From: Phallusia mammillata
Lineage: Eukaryota; Chordata; Ascidiacea; Phlebobranchia; Ascidiidae
Direction of reading: 5' to 3'
Assembly: GCA_003260075.1 (NCBI GenBank)
Contig: QLIY01000408.1
Span: forward strand, 72,946 to 136,945
DNA: 64,000 bases
The translations under genes and the position numbers were made by a program. Shown piece after piece: positions 37,701-48,949 of the stretch (within the stretch, counting starts at the first letter, position 1; every line of letters starts with the position of its first letter). Below the pieces are notes generated by a model. The model had not been told where the DNA came from and did no database searches. It saw only the letters and a program-made list of their open reading frames with translations.

Positions 37701-40700
37701 ATAAACCTATCCAAACATAAAACAGGAAAACAGTTCCGAAAATCAAAATGCTTGGAACCTTGTATTGCTGCAGTTTGAATTGGTTTTCTGGCTTTATTTC
37801 TAATGGCCAAACAAAATTAACATGATTATCTTGTTGGCCCGACCACGTTAAAACACTTTTATTGGGTTAAGAGCTACCAGTAAAATGGACAAGTGATTCT
37901 AACAATGCTCACAAATAGCACACGACGTAATCTGCTAAAAAAACGCTTTCTAGCACTGTAGTAGTGAGCGACCACACTTCAATTAAAATATAAACTCCGC
38001 GAACAGCACAATCTCTCTATTTCATGGGCAATTGGCACTCTTTTCTGGCAAAAATTGAATTTTGTGTATTTAAAGTGAACCCATGTGACAATTTCTCTTT
38101 AGTTCTTAATTACCTTCACCATATTTAGTTCGTCCATTACAATCGGTGTGATGCACTTAACTCGCTTCGAATCGACAGCTGCGGTAGTCCACGTTGTCCA
38201 ACCTCTCTGTAATGTACCCAGAATATCAGGTAAACCTTAATAAAAGTTGTGTCTAAAACTCGGGATTCTAACTGAGACAAGCGATTCTCGTATTAATCTT
38301 TTCCCTGTGTTAGTCCTGATATGAACATGTTTTCCATACAGAAATCAGTACTGAAGCGTCCATGCAGACCAGCGATCACGGGGCACTAGTAAATATAAAA
38401 CAGCACGCCAGGCCTATGAGCGTTGTACCCAATCAGCCGGTCTCACAAGCATTCCCATATGAGCGAAGGCCCGTGGGCTGAATTTTTCTTGCCTATGTCT
38501 TGACGCAAAGGAATGCTTTAGAAACAACTCCTTTAGGTTACTGTTTAAAGCCCATAAGGGGTCTGCTGTAGGCCGTATTGTAAGCCCATTAATTGTTTTG
38601 TGCATTTTCAAACATTTTCAAAAAGTTGAACAAACCCTTGGCCGAGTCACAATAAAAATGAGAAATACATTGGCAAGACAAAAGAATCCTAAACCCATAG
38701 TTTACAACACAAAATTGGTGTTTCATAGCAAATCTATAGTTACCTTTGATTCTCCGCCAACACAGAATTTCTCCACTGGCCTTTCCCTGATCAACATCAC
38801 CAAACCGTTAATAGCGTCCATCGCTTTCACGGCAGCTTTGGTCATCGGCATTCTAAGCAACCACTCTGGCTTTGAAGGGTCGTCTATGAAGTGACGCCAT
38901 GTGAATGCGATTATCCCGTCTTCTTCACGTTTCAACTGCAGAGGATCCGTCTTGAACATCAATGACTGGTTCGGGACTTGCTTAAGAACTGCTGAGACGC
39001 TGTGAAATAAGGTGGGTGTCTTTGGTTGCAAGATTCACACAAAACTATAGTTTGCAGGCTTATAAACCCGTTTTTAATTAGCGTGGAAAACTATTGTTAG
39101 CAGCTTACTAATTATGTTAAACTTGCAAAATCATAAAATTAGTTTACGTTTATTCTTAACTTCTGTGTATTAAAAATGGGTGAGGTAAACGGATGGTGTT
39201 AGCGAATCATGCAGTTTTTGGCGTTTGCAGTTTTATTAAACCTGTCTACAGTTGAAATTGTTATCCAACAGCGTGAATTGGTTACTAGCACGAATGTTTT
39301 AATTATTTTGTTTGGAATAAATTTGATAACAATTCCTAAACAGTTTTTTTTATTCGAGCACCACAAATTCTTGAACAAATCATTTCCTTACCTGCCAGTC
39401 CGTTCAGCGAGAGAAGCTGACACCATTATTTCCGTGTCGGTAGGGTTCGGTACAGCAGCAGGATTGTTGTTATTTCCTCCAACAATCTTCATGTATCCAC
39501 TAAATCCCATCTCCTCATCGAACTTGTCAGGAATACTCACAATCAGATGATGCCACCAAATTGAACGACTTGTATCATTTTCTAGGAGAACAAAACGTCA
39601 TTGTCAAATGCAGATGTGCATGTGACCAGACACGTACATGCAGCATACGCAGCATACGCAGCAAGTAGTAGTGCCTGTCGTTTTTTCGGTGCTAGCTTTG
39701 TGGGTAGAGCGCAAGACCCTGATAGTTTTCTGCTAATTCAAGTTAAAGTGATTTCGTTTTTTTTCTTGGGGGGTTTCCTGTTTAAATAAAACTGGCTTAA
39801 TTCAGCCTTACTTCACACTCGGCCTGATTTGTGCCGCAATTTCACTTCGGTAAATCCAACTTTTGGGTCTAATTTAGGGCTTCGTTTAAAACATGTTTTG
39901 AATTTGTGTTTTTTTTTTGCTTTCGGGCTCAATTTTAGGCTCGCGCACAAGTCTTTTTGATATGATTTTAGATTGTCCGGCCCAAGCGATGTCATATTGA
40001 AAACCTTAAAAGACCCAACTTGGCACATCCACATTAATCGCAAACGATTTTTACTTTGATGGCTGCGGTCGCTCTATGAATACTTATACACCAGAAACAG
40101 CTACTGATAACAGTAAAAACATGCCAAGTGCTGAATATTTGGACATTTCCGCCAAATTAATACAGTTTGATTTTTATGCTTCAGTTGAACTATAGTTACT
40201 TACTGTTTTTTACAACAATGATGCGTAATATTCTCCTTTTCTACTTAGATAAAATCCCACAACGAGACCAACCTGTCAACCACTTTTGTGACGTCATATT
40301 GATGAGGTATGACGTATGAGCGGGTCCTTTGTGCGTCCAACTGTTGATGATATCGACCTTGAAATGTCCGTCATCGTGAAACACGTAATCGTCCAATGGA
40401 GTCGAATCGCCGAGTTGAACGAAAATCAAAACGAACTCAACCAACTGAAATTCAAAGTAAATATGGTAACGTTCTCAATCGGGGCTATTTATTTGACCCA
40501 CATAAAAATTACCTTCTTACAGTCACACCCTCTATACTGCGCGTATTGTTGCGGTTTTGTACAACATACAAAACATTCCGCCTACTTAAAACGCAGTTTA
40601 GACCACCTAAACAAGATGGCCTAAAAAATTTCAACCTTTAGCCAAGTAATTTCGCTGCGTCATGTTCACTGTCTTATATGGTCACATGACCCAAATAGTG

Positions 40701-40787
40701 AACCCAAACTCGTAATATGGAATCAATTACCAAAATCCCTCGCTGCATTTTAATTCCACGTTACCTTACCTTTACCGCACGATCCAT
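34746..40787 (-). CDS. PhoPQ-activated pathogenicity-related / AprA-family secreted protein A
   Basis: Ten exons from 5': 40770-40787, 40273-40444, 39392-39581, 38744-38999, 38114-38206, 37542-37671, 36766-36971, 36109-36236, 35555-35717, 34746-34865; 1476 nt, 491 aa, frame intact. The N-terminus MDRAVKLVEFVLIFVQLGDS is a signal peptide. Family landmarks follow: IWWHHLIVSIP, DDPSKPEWLLRMPMTKAAV, GGESKRGWTTWTT, PIVMDELNM, HHHYRSYGGW, DHPN, DPYSYRDRL, TGSDEFF, PNTDHS and RRDFR. The fold is expected to be alpha/beta hydrolase; Ser in GGESK (about 211), Asp in GSDEFF (about 304) and His in TDHS (about 333) are the likely triad (inference from motif positions). Members include Salmonella PqaA and Dictyostelium AprA, a secreted proliferation repressor; the animal function is unknown. 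Divergent paralog at 41871. Confidence 0.92.
37043..37092 (+). ncRNA. Hammerhead-ribozyme-like motif 2
   Basis: CTGATGA at 37049-37055, the same GACG..CCTgtatAGG hairpin, GAAA at 37077-37080. The GTC after the core is changed (GAAACTTTG), so this copy is probably inactive. The left flank has the TTGCTGCCAGGCAT and TCTGGCAAATG parts of the same dispersed element. Confidence 0.4.
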
Positions 40788-41870
40788 GGCCCAGATTGCA
40801 AAAGCTTCTTTTGCGTTGGCGTCTTCGCAGTAAGCCAAACTGCACTGTTTAGTCAGCCATAATAATCTCACCGGCAAATGTTTGCTTTTCAAATGCAGAG
40901 GCACGTGATATGATAGTCAATCTTTTACTGCAATGTTTGCTGCAAATATGGATTGCAGGTGTCGATCGCTTAAGTTAGGACCAGGGATATGTTTTTTAGC
41001 AATAAATTATCAGTCGTTAAACCTTGCACCAATGCGTATCCGTTAGTTGTTGCAAGTTGTCGTTGTTGCAGCAAAAAGCTGAAAACAAACACTAAATATC
41101 TATTACTACTCGTCTGCACATGTCATGTTGTTTCTAATTGCCTAAGCGTTATTGCGAAAATTTGCAGCTCAATATGAAAAAGTTTGAATTCTGCTTTTTA
41201 TAGCCCACTTTTATTTGAACGAACCATTGCGGCACTGTAACAAAACGACGATTGCAAAACACTAAAGAGCCTTGCACTTGCATGACATGAAAAAAAATGC
41301 AAGTTCACTCATTTTTGTAGCAACTTATATGCCGTAGCAGCCGTGACACCACACTTTTGCATGGTAATGCATATTAGAAACCACGTTTTAGTGATCTCAC
41401 ATTTTTGATGACAAAGCAGATAGTGACGTCATAACAAACAGTGACGTCATATTTTTCTGGCCAATTGAAACTAGGAACTGCGTTACATTTAAGCAGATTA
41501 GCAACTATGTTAATGTAATTTCCCTTTTTTGAGTGTAATTGTAGTTAAGCAATGATGTCATGTTTTAGGAAGGCATTTTCAAGTAACAATTACGTCACCA
41601 TGCCGTTTTGGATGGCCGATTAGTATATGCCATATTTTGGTGGCTTAGCAAAGTATAGGTGGCGGAGTGGAAAATTATTCTGAGGTTTATTTGCTTTAGC
41701 CGGTTATATCACGTGCGCATAAATATTGCATTGTTTGTTAATCGGCAAACTGGCAATGATTGACATTTGGATGCGACAATTGCACGCATAACCGGGTCGT
41801 GGTGCAGGAATAAATTCATTGCAAGCTTCAGCATTTGTGGAATCGCTCAAGACTGGAGTTGGTGAAAAGC
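40788..41870. promoter_or_regulatory. Shared head-to-head promoter region of the two PhoPQ/AprA-like genes
   Basis: 1083 bp between the two start codons on opposite strands. Two perfect TGACGTCA palindromes (CREB/ATF sites) at 41424-41431 and 41442-41449 lie 18 bp apart near the middle. No TATA box was assigned. Confidence 0.55.
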
Positions 41871-44800
41871 ATGAAGTTAGCTACGGTATGTAAATGTGTT
41901 TTAGTGTGGTTTAGTTAAAAAGAATAATTTTGTATTTCTTCTTCTACACTAGCCAATAAGGCATATAGGCTATGTCTTGTCACTAGCTGCATTGATCAGA
42001 TCTTATAGGTCGAAACAGCGAGCACTATCTGCAGCTTTTTCCTTGGATTTTAGAGAGTTCTTTACCTCTGTTTGCAAGACTACTTTATGTTGCTATTGTC
42101 AATATCTTAACGACCATGACATAAAAATGGATATAAGTTATTTTACTTAACTTATGCATTTGTATACATTGTAGCATAATACCCTAATTGTAATAACGGT
42201 CTTTAGGTTTAGCAAATTTTAATCCACACCGACTTAAATATTTAGTCACACAGATTTGCAGCTTACATAGCTATGTACATGTTGCGAAAATTGTTTCCGG
42301 GTGTTACATGTAGAGGGTGCGGTATACAATGCGACACAACACGAACTGAATAAAATAGCCTTAACACGAGCCCCCCCCCCATCCACACCGACTTAAATAT
42401 TTAGTCACACAGATTTGCAGCTTACATATCATTCACTTGTCGCGAAAATTGTTTCCGGGTGTTACATGTGGAGGGTGCGGTATACAATGCGACACAACAC
42501 GAACTGAATAAAATAGTCTTAACACGACCACGCACATTAGTTTTTAACGCTTATTGCATTGGCTGAGTTAGAAATCGCTTTTTATTTTGAGCCGCATAGC
42601 ACAAGAGGAAAAAACACTGTACAGGCCGCGGCTTAGTGACGAAACGGTTTGTTGTGCACACATATTTTGTTTTATACTTTGCGCGTTCTTTTTGAAACTT
42701 AAAATCATTTACCACTAAAACAGGTAATTGGGTTGTTTACCCATAAGAAAGAAAGTTAAAATAATAATAGTACAGCACCGACCTGAAAAAAATTGACCGA
42801 CTATTTGCGTGTTCATATGACCCCCCCCCCCGCACATTAGTTTTTAACGCTTATTGCATTGGCTGAGTTAGAAATCGCTAATTAATTGGAGCTGCATAGC
42901 GCCATAGGGAAGTAAACGCTTTACAGACCACGGCTTAGTGACGAAACGGTTTGTTGTGCACACATATTTTGGTTTGAACTTTGCGCGTTCTATTTGAAAT
43001 GTTATTTGCCACTAAAACAGGGAATTGGGTTGTTTACATACAGAAAAAGAAAGTTAAGATGATAATAGTATGGCACCGACCTAAAAAAATTATCCGACAA
43101 TTTAACCCCTTCCTACCTATTTTGGCCGACAACCATCTGGCTCAAATGGACAAATTTCCGGCCCCTAATGACCAACTAACAGGTGTTCTCATCGAAAACT
43201 TTATTAAAAGTTGAATGAAATCGCAAATTTGACCTCAGTTCGTCTAGAGCAGTGGTTCTGTAAACATGGTAGGCGCCGTTGGGTGGTGACGGGGAAAAGA
43301 AATCTTTATGTAAACTTTCATAAGGGGTTGGTAATCCTAAAAAAAATTAACGTGTACCCGTTGCCACATGGTTGAAATTCAGTGGTTTAGAGCGACATGC
43401 CCCCCCCCCAATAACAAGTAAATTGGCACGCGTCGCCAAAAAGGTTGCCGACCCCTGATTTAACCCCTTCCTACCGATTTTGGCCGACAACTATCTGGCC
43501 TAAATGAACAATTTTCCGGCCTCTATAATATCCAACTAACAGGTGTTCTCATCGAAAACTGTATTAAAAGTTGAATGAAATCGCAAATTTGACCTTTCGT
43601 CTAGAGCAGTGGTTCTGTAAACATGGTAGGCGCCGTTGGGTGGTGACGGGGATCTGTAAAACTTGAAAAGAAATCTTTATGTAAACTTTCATAAGGGGTT
43701 AGCAATCCTAAAAAAATATTAACGTGTACCCGTTGCCAATTGGTTGAAATTCAGTGGTCTAGAGCGAAATAATGATTATTAAGTTAACAATTAATCCAGA
43801 AGTGATTCGAAATTCCCGGCACCCCTGAAAAAACTTGCTTTAAAACATTCCGTTTCTCGAAGGTTCTTCTCGGGCTGTGTAGCCTTTTTGCGGTTGCTAT
43901 TGGCAACCCGCTCGACGACTACGTGTGGAAGAACGACGGCCATTACAGCTACACTGAGATCCGCGATTGGACGTACAAGGCACCCGAGCACACGTCATAT
44001 TTGATCAATATGACGTCACAGAAGTGGCTTACTGGTAAGATGACTCAGCAGATTCGTTCTGGGGGGGTGTCAGCGTAAAATACTGTTTGATTAGTTTGTC
44101 TTAAAAAATGCCTTAGTTTGGGTCTAAAACAGCGGATTTATTTTTTTACTATTTGGGTATTGGTCTTTTACTTCCAGGCACACTTACTCATCCGGTTTGC
44201 GGGGATAAAAGTGGGCATGGGACTAAAAAAGGTTTTTAAACCAGATATATTCAAAATATCCTTAATAATAGCGGCAGACGATAAGCGTCAGTGTAATCAA
44301 ATATTTTCGAAACAAAAAATAATAATTCCTCCCGTTAAAAAGGCATTGTCAGTCTGAAAGAAAGAACATTAAATTATAAGTTAAAACAGATCCGTCGTCC
44401 CCAACCCGTTACACAAACTGATTCATGTAGTCTGTTTACATTTTAAATATAACCCTAAATTATACCTTTATCCATTCTCACAATGAAACACTCCGCTTAC
44501 AGACAACGACACGGACCGTTCCTTGTGGTGGCATTTTCTGATCATCCACATTCCTAATGAGATCGACCCAGAGATGGCGAACAGCGGTTTCTTGTTGATC
44601 GACGGAGGTGGAAACGATAGCCCGGAAAGTACACCCGATATTACCGACAGTTTTGTGGCACTCACCGGCCTCATGGCGGACGCTTCAAAAAGGTGGATTG
44701 TTTGAATGTTACAAATTGTGTACATAAGTGGTCGGCAACTGCCAGTCCGCGGCCTGCTGACGGTCCGCGAGGATTGTTACCGGGCCGTACCATTTTTCAT

Positions 44801-47800
44801 GTTAAATGCTTAAAACATGTTGCCCATGTATCCCGTGGGTGATCAACTAATTAAGGCGTTTTTATTGCTAAATATTTGTATTTTTTTGAAGGCCGAAACT
44901 CAATAAAATTTCAGTTTAAAAAACGGTCAGCAGTACAAAAAAGGTTGCCGACCATTCGTGTACATAACTATTGATGTGCCGAAGAGTTGGCTGGCTCGGG
45001 AAAAGCTCTGCGAACAAATCGTAGCAGCACAATTGCGTTAAAATATTCATCAAGCCGGAAATATCAGCGCAACGTTAAGACGTTAAAAAGCGCGACAAAG
45101 TTAAGGGCACAATTGGCGGATAGATGGTAAACGCGCTGCAGCTACCCCGACCTATTGTATTTAAGGAATCAAAATAGTGTTTTGCAGTTGGATTTTAGCT
45201 TTATTAGTAAAAAGAGTTAACAAATATTTCTGCAGTCAAGTTGTAGCTATCAAATTTTTCTTGTTGTATGAGACCCGCACTGATTATTGCAAGCATTTTT
45301 TATTTGCAAATATGTCATACTATATTTGTATTTTATAGTGTTGTAGCCGATTTAAAGCAAATCCCGAACGAGCACATGATGTTTAAGCAAGACCCGAAGC
45401 AACAGCGCCGCACAGAGGATGCGATCATAGCTTACACATGGCGACATTTTCTTGAAGATCCAAGCAAACCAGAATGGCTCCTTCGTCTGCCAATGACCAA
45501 AGCTTCGGTCAAGGCTATGGACACCGTTAGTCACTTCGTAAACATGACCACTGGCAAGATGATCGATCGTTACTGCGTTGGCGGAGCTTCTAAGGTGGGT
45601 TTAGCTTGGGGTTACCGGATGTCTGTAATTTCCCGGAAATGTGAGGAATTTAGGCACAAAATCTGTTTTGGGAAATAGTTTTCTAAATCATTTTAGTGTC
45701 CAAACGCTTAAACTACAATAGTACAGTGTTTCTCATTCTTACAGCGAGGCTGGACAACTTGGACGACAGGAGCTGTAGACAACAAGAGAGTGAAGTGCAT
45801 CACTCCAATCGTTATGGACGAACTCAATATGCAGAAGGTGGGCAAGCTTGTAGCGACATCGTGTGGCAGGACATGTGGTATTTCTGAAACGTTGGTCTTA
45901 GCCTAACGGAATGAATTAGCTTAGCAAATATGTCCGTTCTACTATTTATAGAGCTCCGGTGTTTTGTACAGATCCTAAAACGTGCAAAGAAACAGGTTTG
46001 AAGTAAATTGGAGTCACCAATAAGTCTTAAACACTCAATAAATTTTGATCTAATTGACTTATGCAGCTCGACTGCGGACTCATTGCGAGCATAACGCATT
46101 CAGGCGCTACCCGTTTACTGAGCAATACCACGAAACAAACAAATAACAAACTTACAGGGCTTTTCCCTGTCTATCGACTCATAAGGTTTATGTTCAGAAA
46201 TAACTGAAATCATATGATATTTATTCGTGTTTTTTCTTTATTGCCGAACACCATGTTCTTGTGTAGAACTTGCACCATCACTACAGGGCATATGGGGGTT
46301 GGTCGTTTGCGTTCAAAGATTATTGGGATGAAGATATCACCAAAGATTTGGATCATCCTAACTTCCCAGCACTGCAAGCTATTGTTGATCCATACGGTAA
46401 TATGCACAGGCTGTTTATATGTAGAATACAACAACAGAGTATTAACGTCGTATAGCAGATTACAAACATAAGAAACACTGTTTCAAAAGTGTAACTCAAG
46501 GTCAACTTCTAGATGACAAGTGCATAGTGAATACATTCTACTCCAGACCTTATTCTCTTTCTTTCTCCAACATAATTATTTCGGTAGAATGTTATGTAAA
46601 ACAATAAATTGTAGTTTTGTTAAACTGGTGTCAGTCTATGAGACTAAACCGTCATGAAACTTTCTAAGGGGGGGGGGGGGCGTTTACAAATCGAAAAACT
46701 GCTTACAATGCAACAAACGGGCTGTCTCAATTGTGCTTCTGTAGTATAATATCTGTAGTATAAAGTCATCATATATTTTTCAGCCTGCATTGATCGTCTG
46801 ACGACAGTTTTAACTATAGACCTACACCCAGTGGTGGGATTTAAATGGTTTTGTCAGCCGGTTCCATCACAAAAGTCATATTTTTAAGCCAGTTCTGTTA
46901 AAAATAGTCCATTGACAGTAACCAGTAATGCTAACCGGTTCGACGACAGTTTTCTGCTACAAGCCTACACCTAAATTGTGCTTCTGTAGCATAAAGCCAT
47001 CATATATTTTCCAGCCTACATTGACCGTCTGACGATAGTTTGAACCATAGACGTACCCTTAAATTGTGCATCTGTAATATAAGTATAACGTATGCAATAT
47101 AAAGCCATCATATATTTTCCAGCCTACATTGACCGTCTGACGATAGTTTGAACCATAGACGTACCCTTAAATTGTGCATCTGTAATATAAGTATAACGTA
47201 TGCAATATAAAGCCATCAAATATTTTCCAGCCTACATTGACCGTCTGACGATNTCGTTTGTTTCAATTCAAATTCGGGTTTTGGGTTTTATAAATTGAAA
47301 ATATCTTGTTAATTCTCAGCTAGAAGAATCAATGTGAAACGATTTCGAATTATTCATGGTGCACCACTTCTAACTAAATCCATCGTGGAAAAACTGGCTT
47401 GAGTATACCAGCCTAAACCAGGGGTCACCAAACTTTTTTCACTGCGGTCCGGATAAGTTTAATAATAATTCGCGCGGACCGGATAGTTTACATGCCCTAG
47501 CGCTGTCTTTCCGAACTTAGCCCGCAAGGCGATTTTGATAGGGGCGCCAGGATATGGTCTTTCTATAATCCCATTAAAAATCTGGTGATGCGACGATTAA
47601 ATTGTATAGTTAGTCTCATCTTACAAGCAATGCTTGTATATTACGTCACAAGTGACCAAAGAAAGCAATTGTTTGCGCACGATTAGCACTTGTATAGTCT
47701 TGTTTGTGACGTAACAAACTGGCGTTGGGTCAATCCTGGGCGTTGTAATCCCATAAACAAGGTAATGTAACATTTAAAAATTACTCTACTTCTTACGAAA

Positions 47801-48949
47801 GTTTTTTTTTTTAAGGTAAAACTTTCGTAAGAAGTAGAGTATTTTTTAAATGTTCAATGCGATTTGACAAATCAAAAAATGTGGTCGCGGGCCGCCCCCC
47901 CCCCCGCATGAAATGACTTCGCGGGCCGGATCCGCCCTGACAGGGGTCACCAAACTACTTTGTTGAATCTGAAAGTGGTACGAACCACTGGAAAACCGCA
48001 TGATATAATCTTATGCCGATTTCCTTTGCGTTCAGATGTGATTTCCGCCTTCTGAGAGCGAACGAAACAGACTCTAGCGCTCAACCGATCGTCCAACCCA
48101 ACTTGTGGCATCACAGTGATGTGCAGAAGACAGGAGATAAGAAATATACCGCGCGGTTCGATGACCCTGTTACTGGACAATGGCGGGCTTTCTTCATTCA
48201 GGTTTGTTACGTCTAATGTTGGGGTGTTTCTCAGCAATGAGATCTATAGCAGCGGTTCCCAAACTCCCCCCCCCCACTGGACAATGGCGGGCTTTCTTCA
48301 TTCAGGTTTGTTACGTCTAATGTGGGGTGTTTCTCAGCAATGAGATCTATAGCAGCGGTTCCCAAACTATAAGTTTTGACGGGGCACATTTAGGATTTTT
48401 TGACCTATAACTAACGAGTTCAAATCTGAAAGTAAAAGCCATAAACTTACTAAATTACTATCCCATTGTAGCTTATGTGTAATGAGACCAACCACAGCTG
48501 GCATAGATATTTATGTTTATTTTACTAATGCACTGCGTGTCCGAACATTCATTTTCTAGAACAAATATAATAGAATAAATGGAATAAATACGCGCATTTA
48601 GTGTTATTTACCCTGATGAAGGCGACATGTATAGGACGTCGAAACGACGGAATATAAATACAATTGCCAGAAGAGCTCTATTAACTTAATATTATTCCTG
48701 GCAGCAATAGCTTATATAAATGGAATAAATGTCAAAGCGCATGCTTCAAATTTACCAAAGTTGGGTGATCGAGTTGCTTATCTTTCACAAAGCAAATCGG
48801 ACTCAGCTAAACTTAAAATATTTAAACAGATGACATTTCCTGGCCCGAACGGATACTTGATCGAGTTTACCACAGAAACCAACATTATTCCGAGCAAGTT
48901 TCCGTTCCCCGACTGTTACATGGATTCGTGCAAAGGAACGCTGGTGTAA
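41871..48949 (+). CDS. PhoPQ-activated pathogenicity-related / AprA-family secreted protein B (interrupted by assembly gap)
   Basis: Exons 41871-41885, 43863-44034, 44503-44692, 45339-45594, 45745-45837, 46267-46396, partial 47231-47252, 48036-48201, 48830-48949. Exon lengths 172, 190, 256, 93, 130 and 120 equal those of the minus-strand paralog. N-terminal signal peptide MKLATVLLGLCSLFAVAIGN. Motifs IPNEIDPEM, DAIIAYTWRHFLEDPSKPEW, LLRLPMTKASVKAMD, GGASKRGWTTWTTGAV, HHHYRAYGGWSFAFKDYW and IVDPY are clear. Exon 7 stops after YIDRLT at the N at 47253, and the exon equivalent to 36109-36236 is not found before 48036. About 310 coding bases, including the Asp and His of the presumed triad, are therefore missing. 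The gene is probably whole in the animal. Part of exon 9 is duplicated at 48276-48311. Confidence 0.88.
42222..42530. repeat. Direct duplication joined by ten C
   Basis: Arms of about 149 bp around 42371-42380, in intron 1 of PhoPQ/AprA-like gene B. Confidence 0.85.
42531..43100. repeat. Direct duplication joined by ten C
   Basis: Arms of about 270 bp around 42821-42830, clearly diverged. Confidence 0.8.
43101..43790. repeat. Direct duplication joined by ten C
   Basis: Arms of about 295 bp, C run at 43400-43409, then the end of a hAT-like element before the right arm at 43460. Confidence 0.8.
44726..44957. mobile_element. Small hAT-like element
   Basis: GTGGTCGGCAAC / GTTGCCGACCA ends; target duplication GTGTACAT at 44718-44725 and 44958-44965. 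Sits in an intron of PhoPQ/AprA-like gene B. Confidence 0.8.
46784..47252 (+). repeat. Four partial copies of the exon 7 start, roughly 108-bp tandem array ending in N
   Basis: The acceptor and first 22 or so bases of exon 7 (Y-IDRLT) recur at 46784, 47015, 47123 and 47231, the last three at 108-bp spacing. Only the last runs into the N; the others continue into non-coding DNA after the same bases. It could be a real microsatellite-like expansion of an exon edge or a misassembled repeat. Confidence 0.7.
47429..47938. mobile_element. hAT-like element fragments with an internal hairpin
   Basis: Begins CAGGGGTCACCAAAC. Contains an inverted repeat at about 47769-47851 (tctacttcttacgaaag and complement) and a C run at 47896. 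The same family end appears at 47939 and 49312-49480. It occupies part of the stretch where exon 8 of PhoPQ/AprA-like gene B should lie. Confidence 0.5.
48172..48370. repeat. Direct duplication joined by ten C, overlapping exon 9 of PhoPQ/AprA-like gene B
   Basis: 94-bp arms around 48266-48275. The last 30 coding bases of exon 9 and its donor are present twice. Confidence 0.85.
48607..48658 (+). ncRNA. Hammerhead-ribozyme-like motif 3
   Basis: TTTACC, CTGATGA (48613-48619), hairpin GGCGACATGTATAGGACGTC with one changed base, GAAA (48641-48644), then CGACGG in place of CGTCGG. Part of a dispersed element extending to about 48715. Confidence 0.4.

Noticed and set aside
38598-38894. Plus-strand open frame over the WLLRMPMTKAAV exon
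   Set aside because: Antisense to a firmly identified exon of PhoPQ/AprA-like gene A.
39690-39760. tRNA-like stretch (gtgggtagagcgcaagaccc)
   Set aside because: No full cloverleaf and only a poor B box; at best a SINE remnant.
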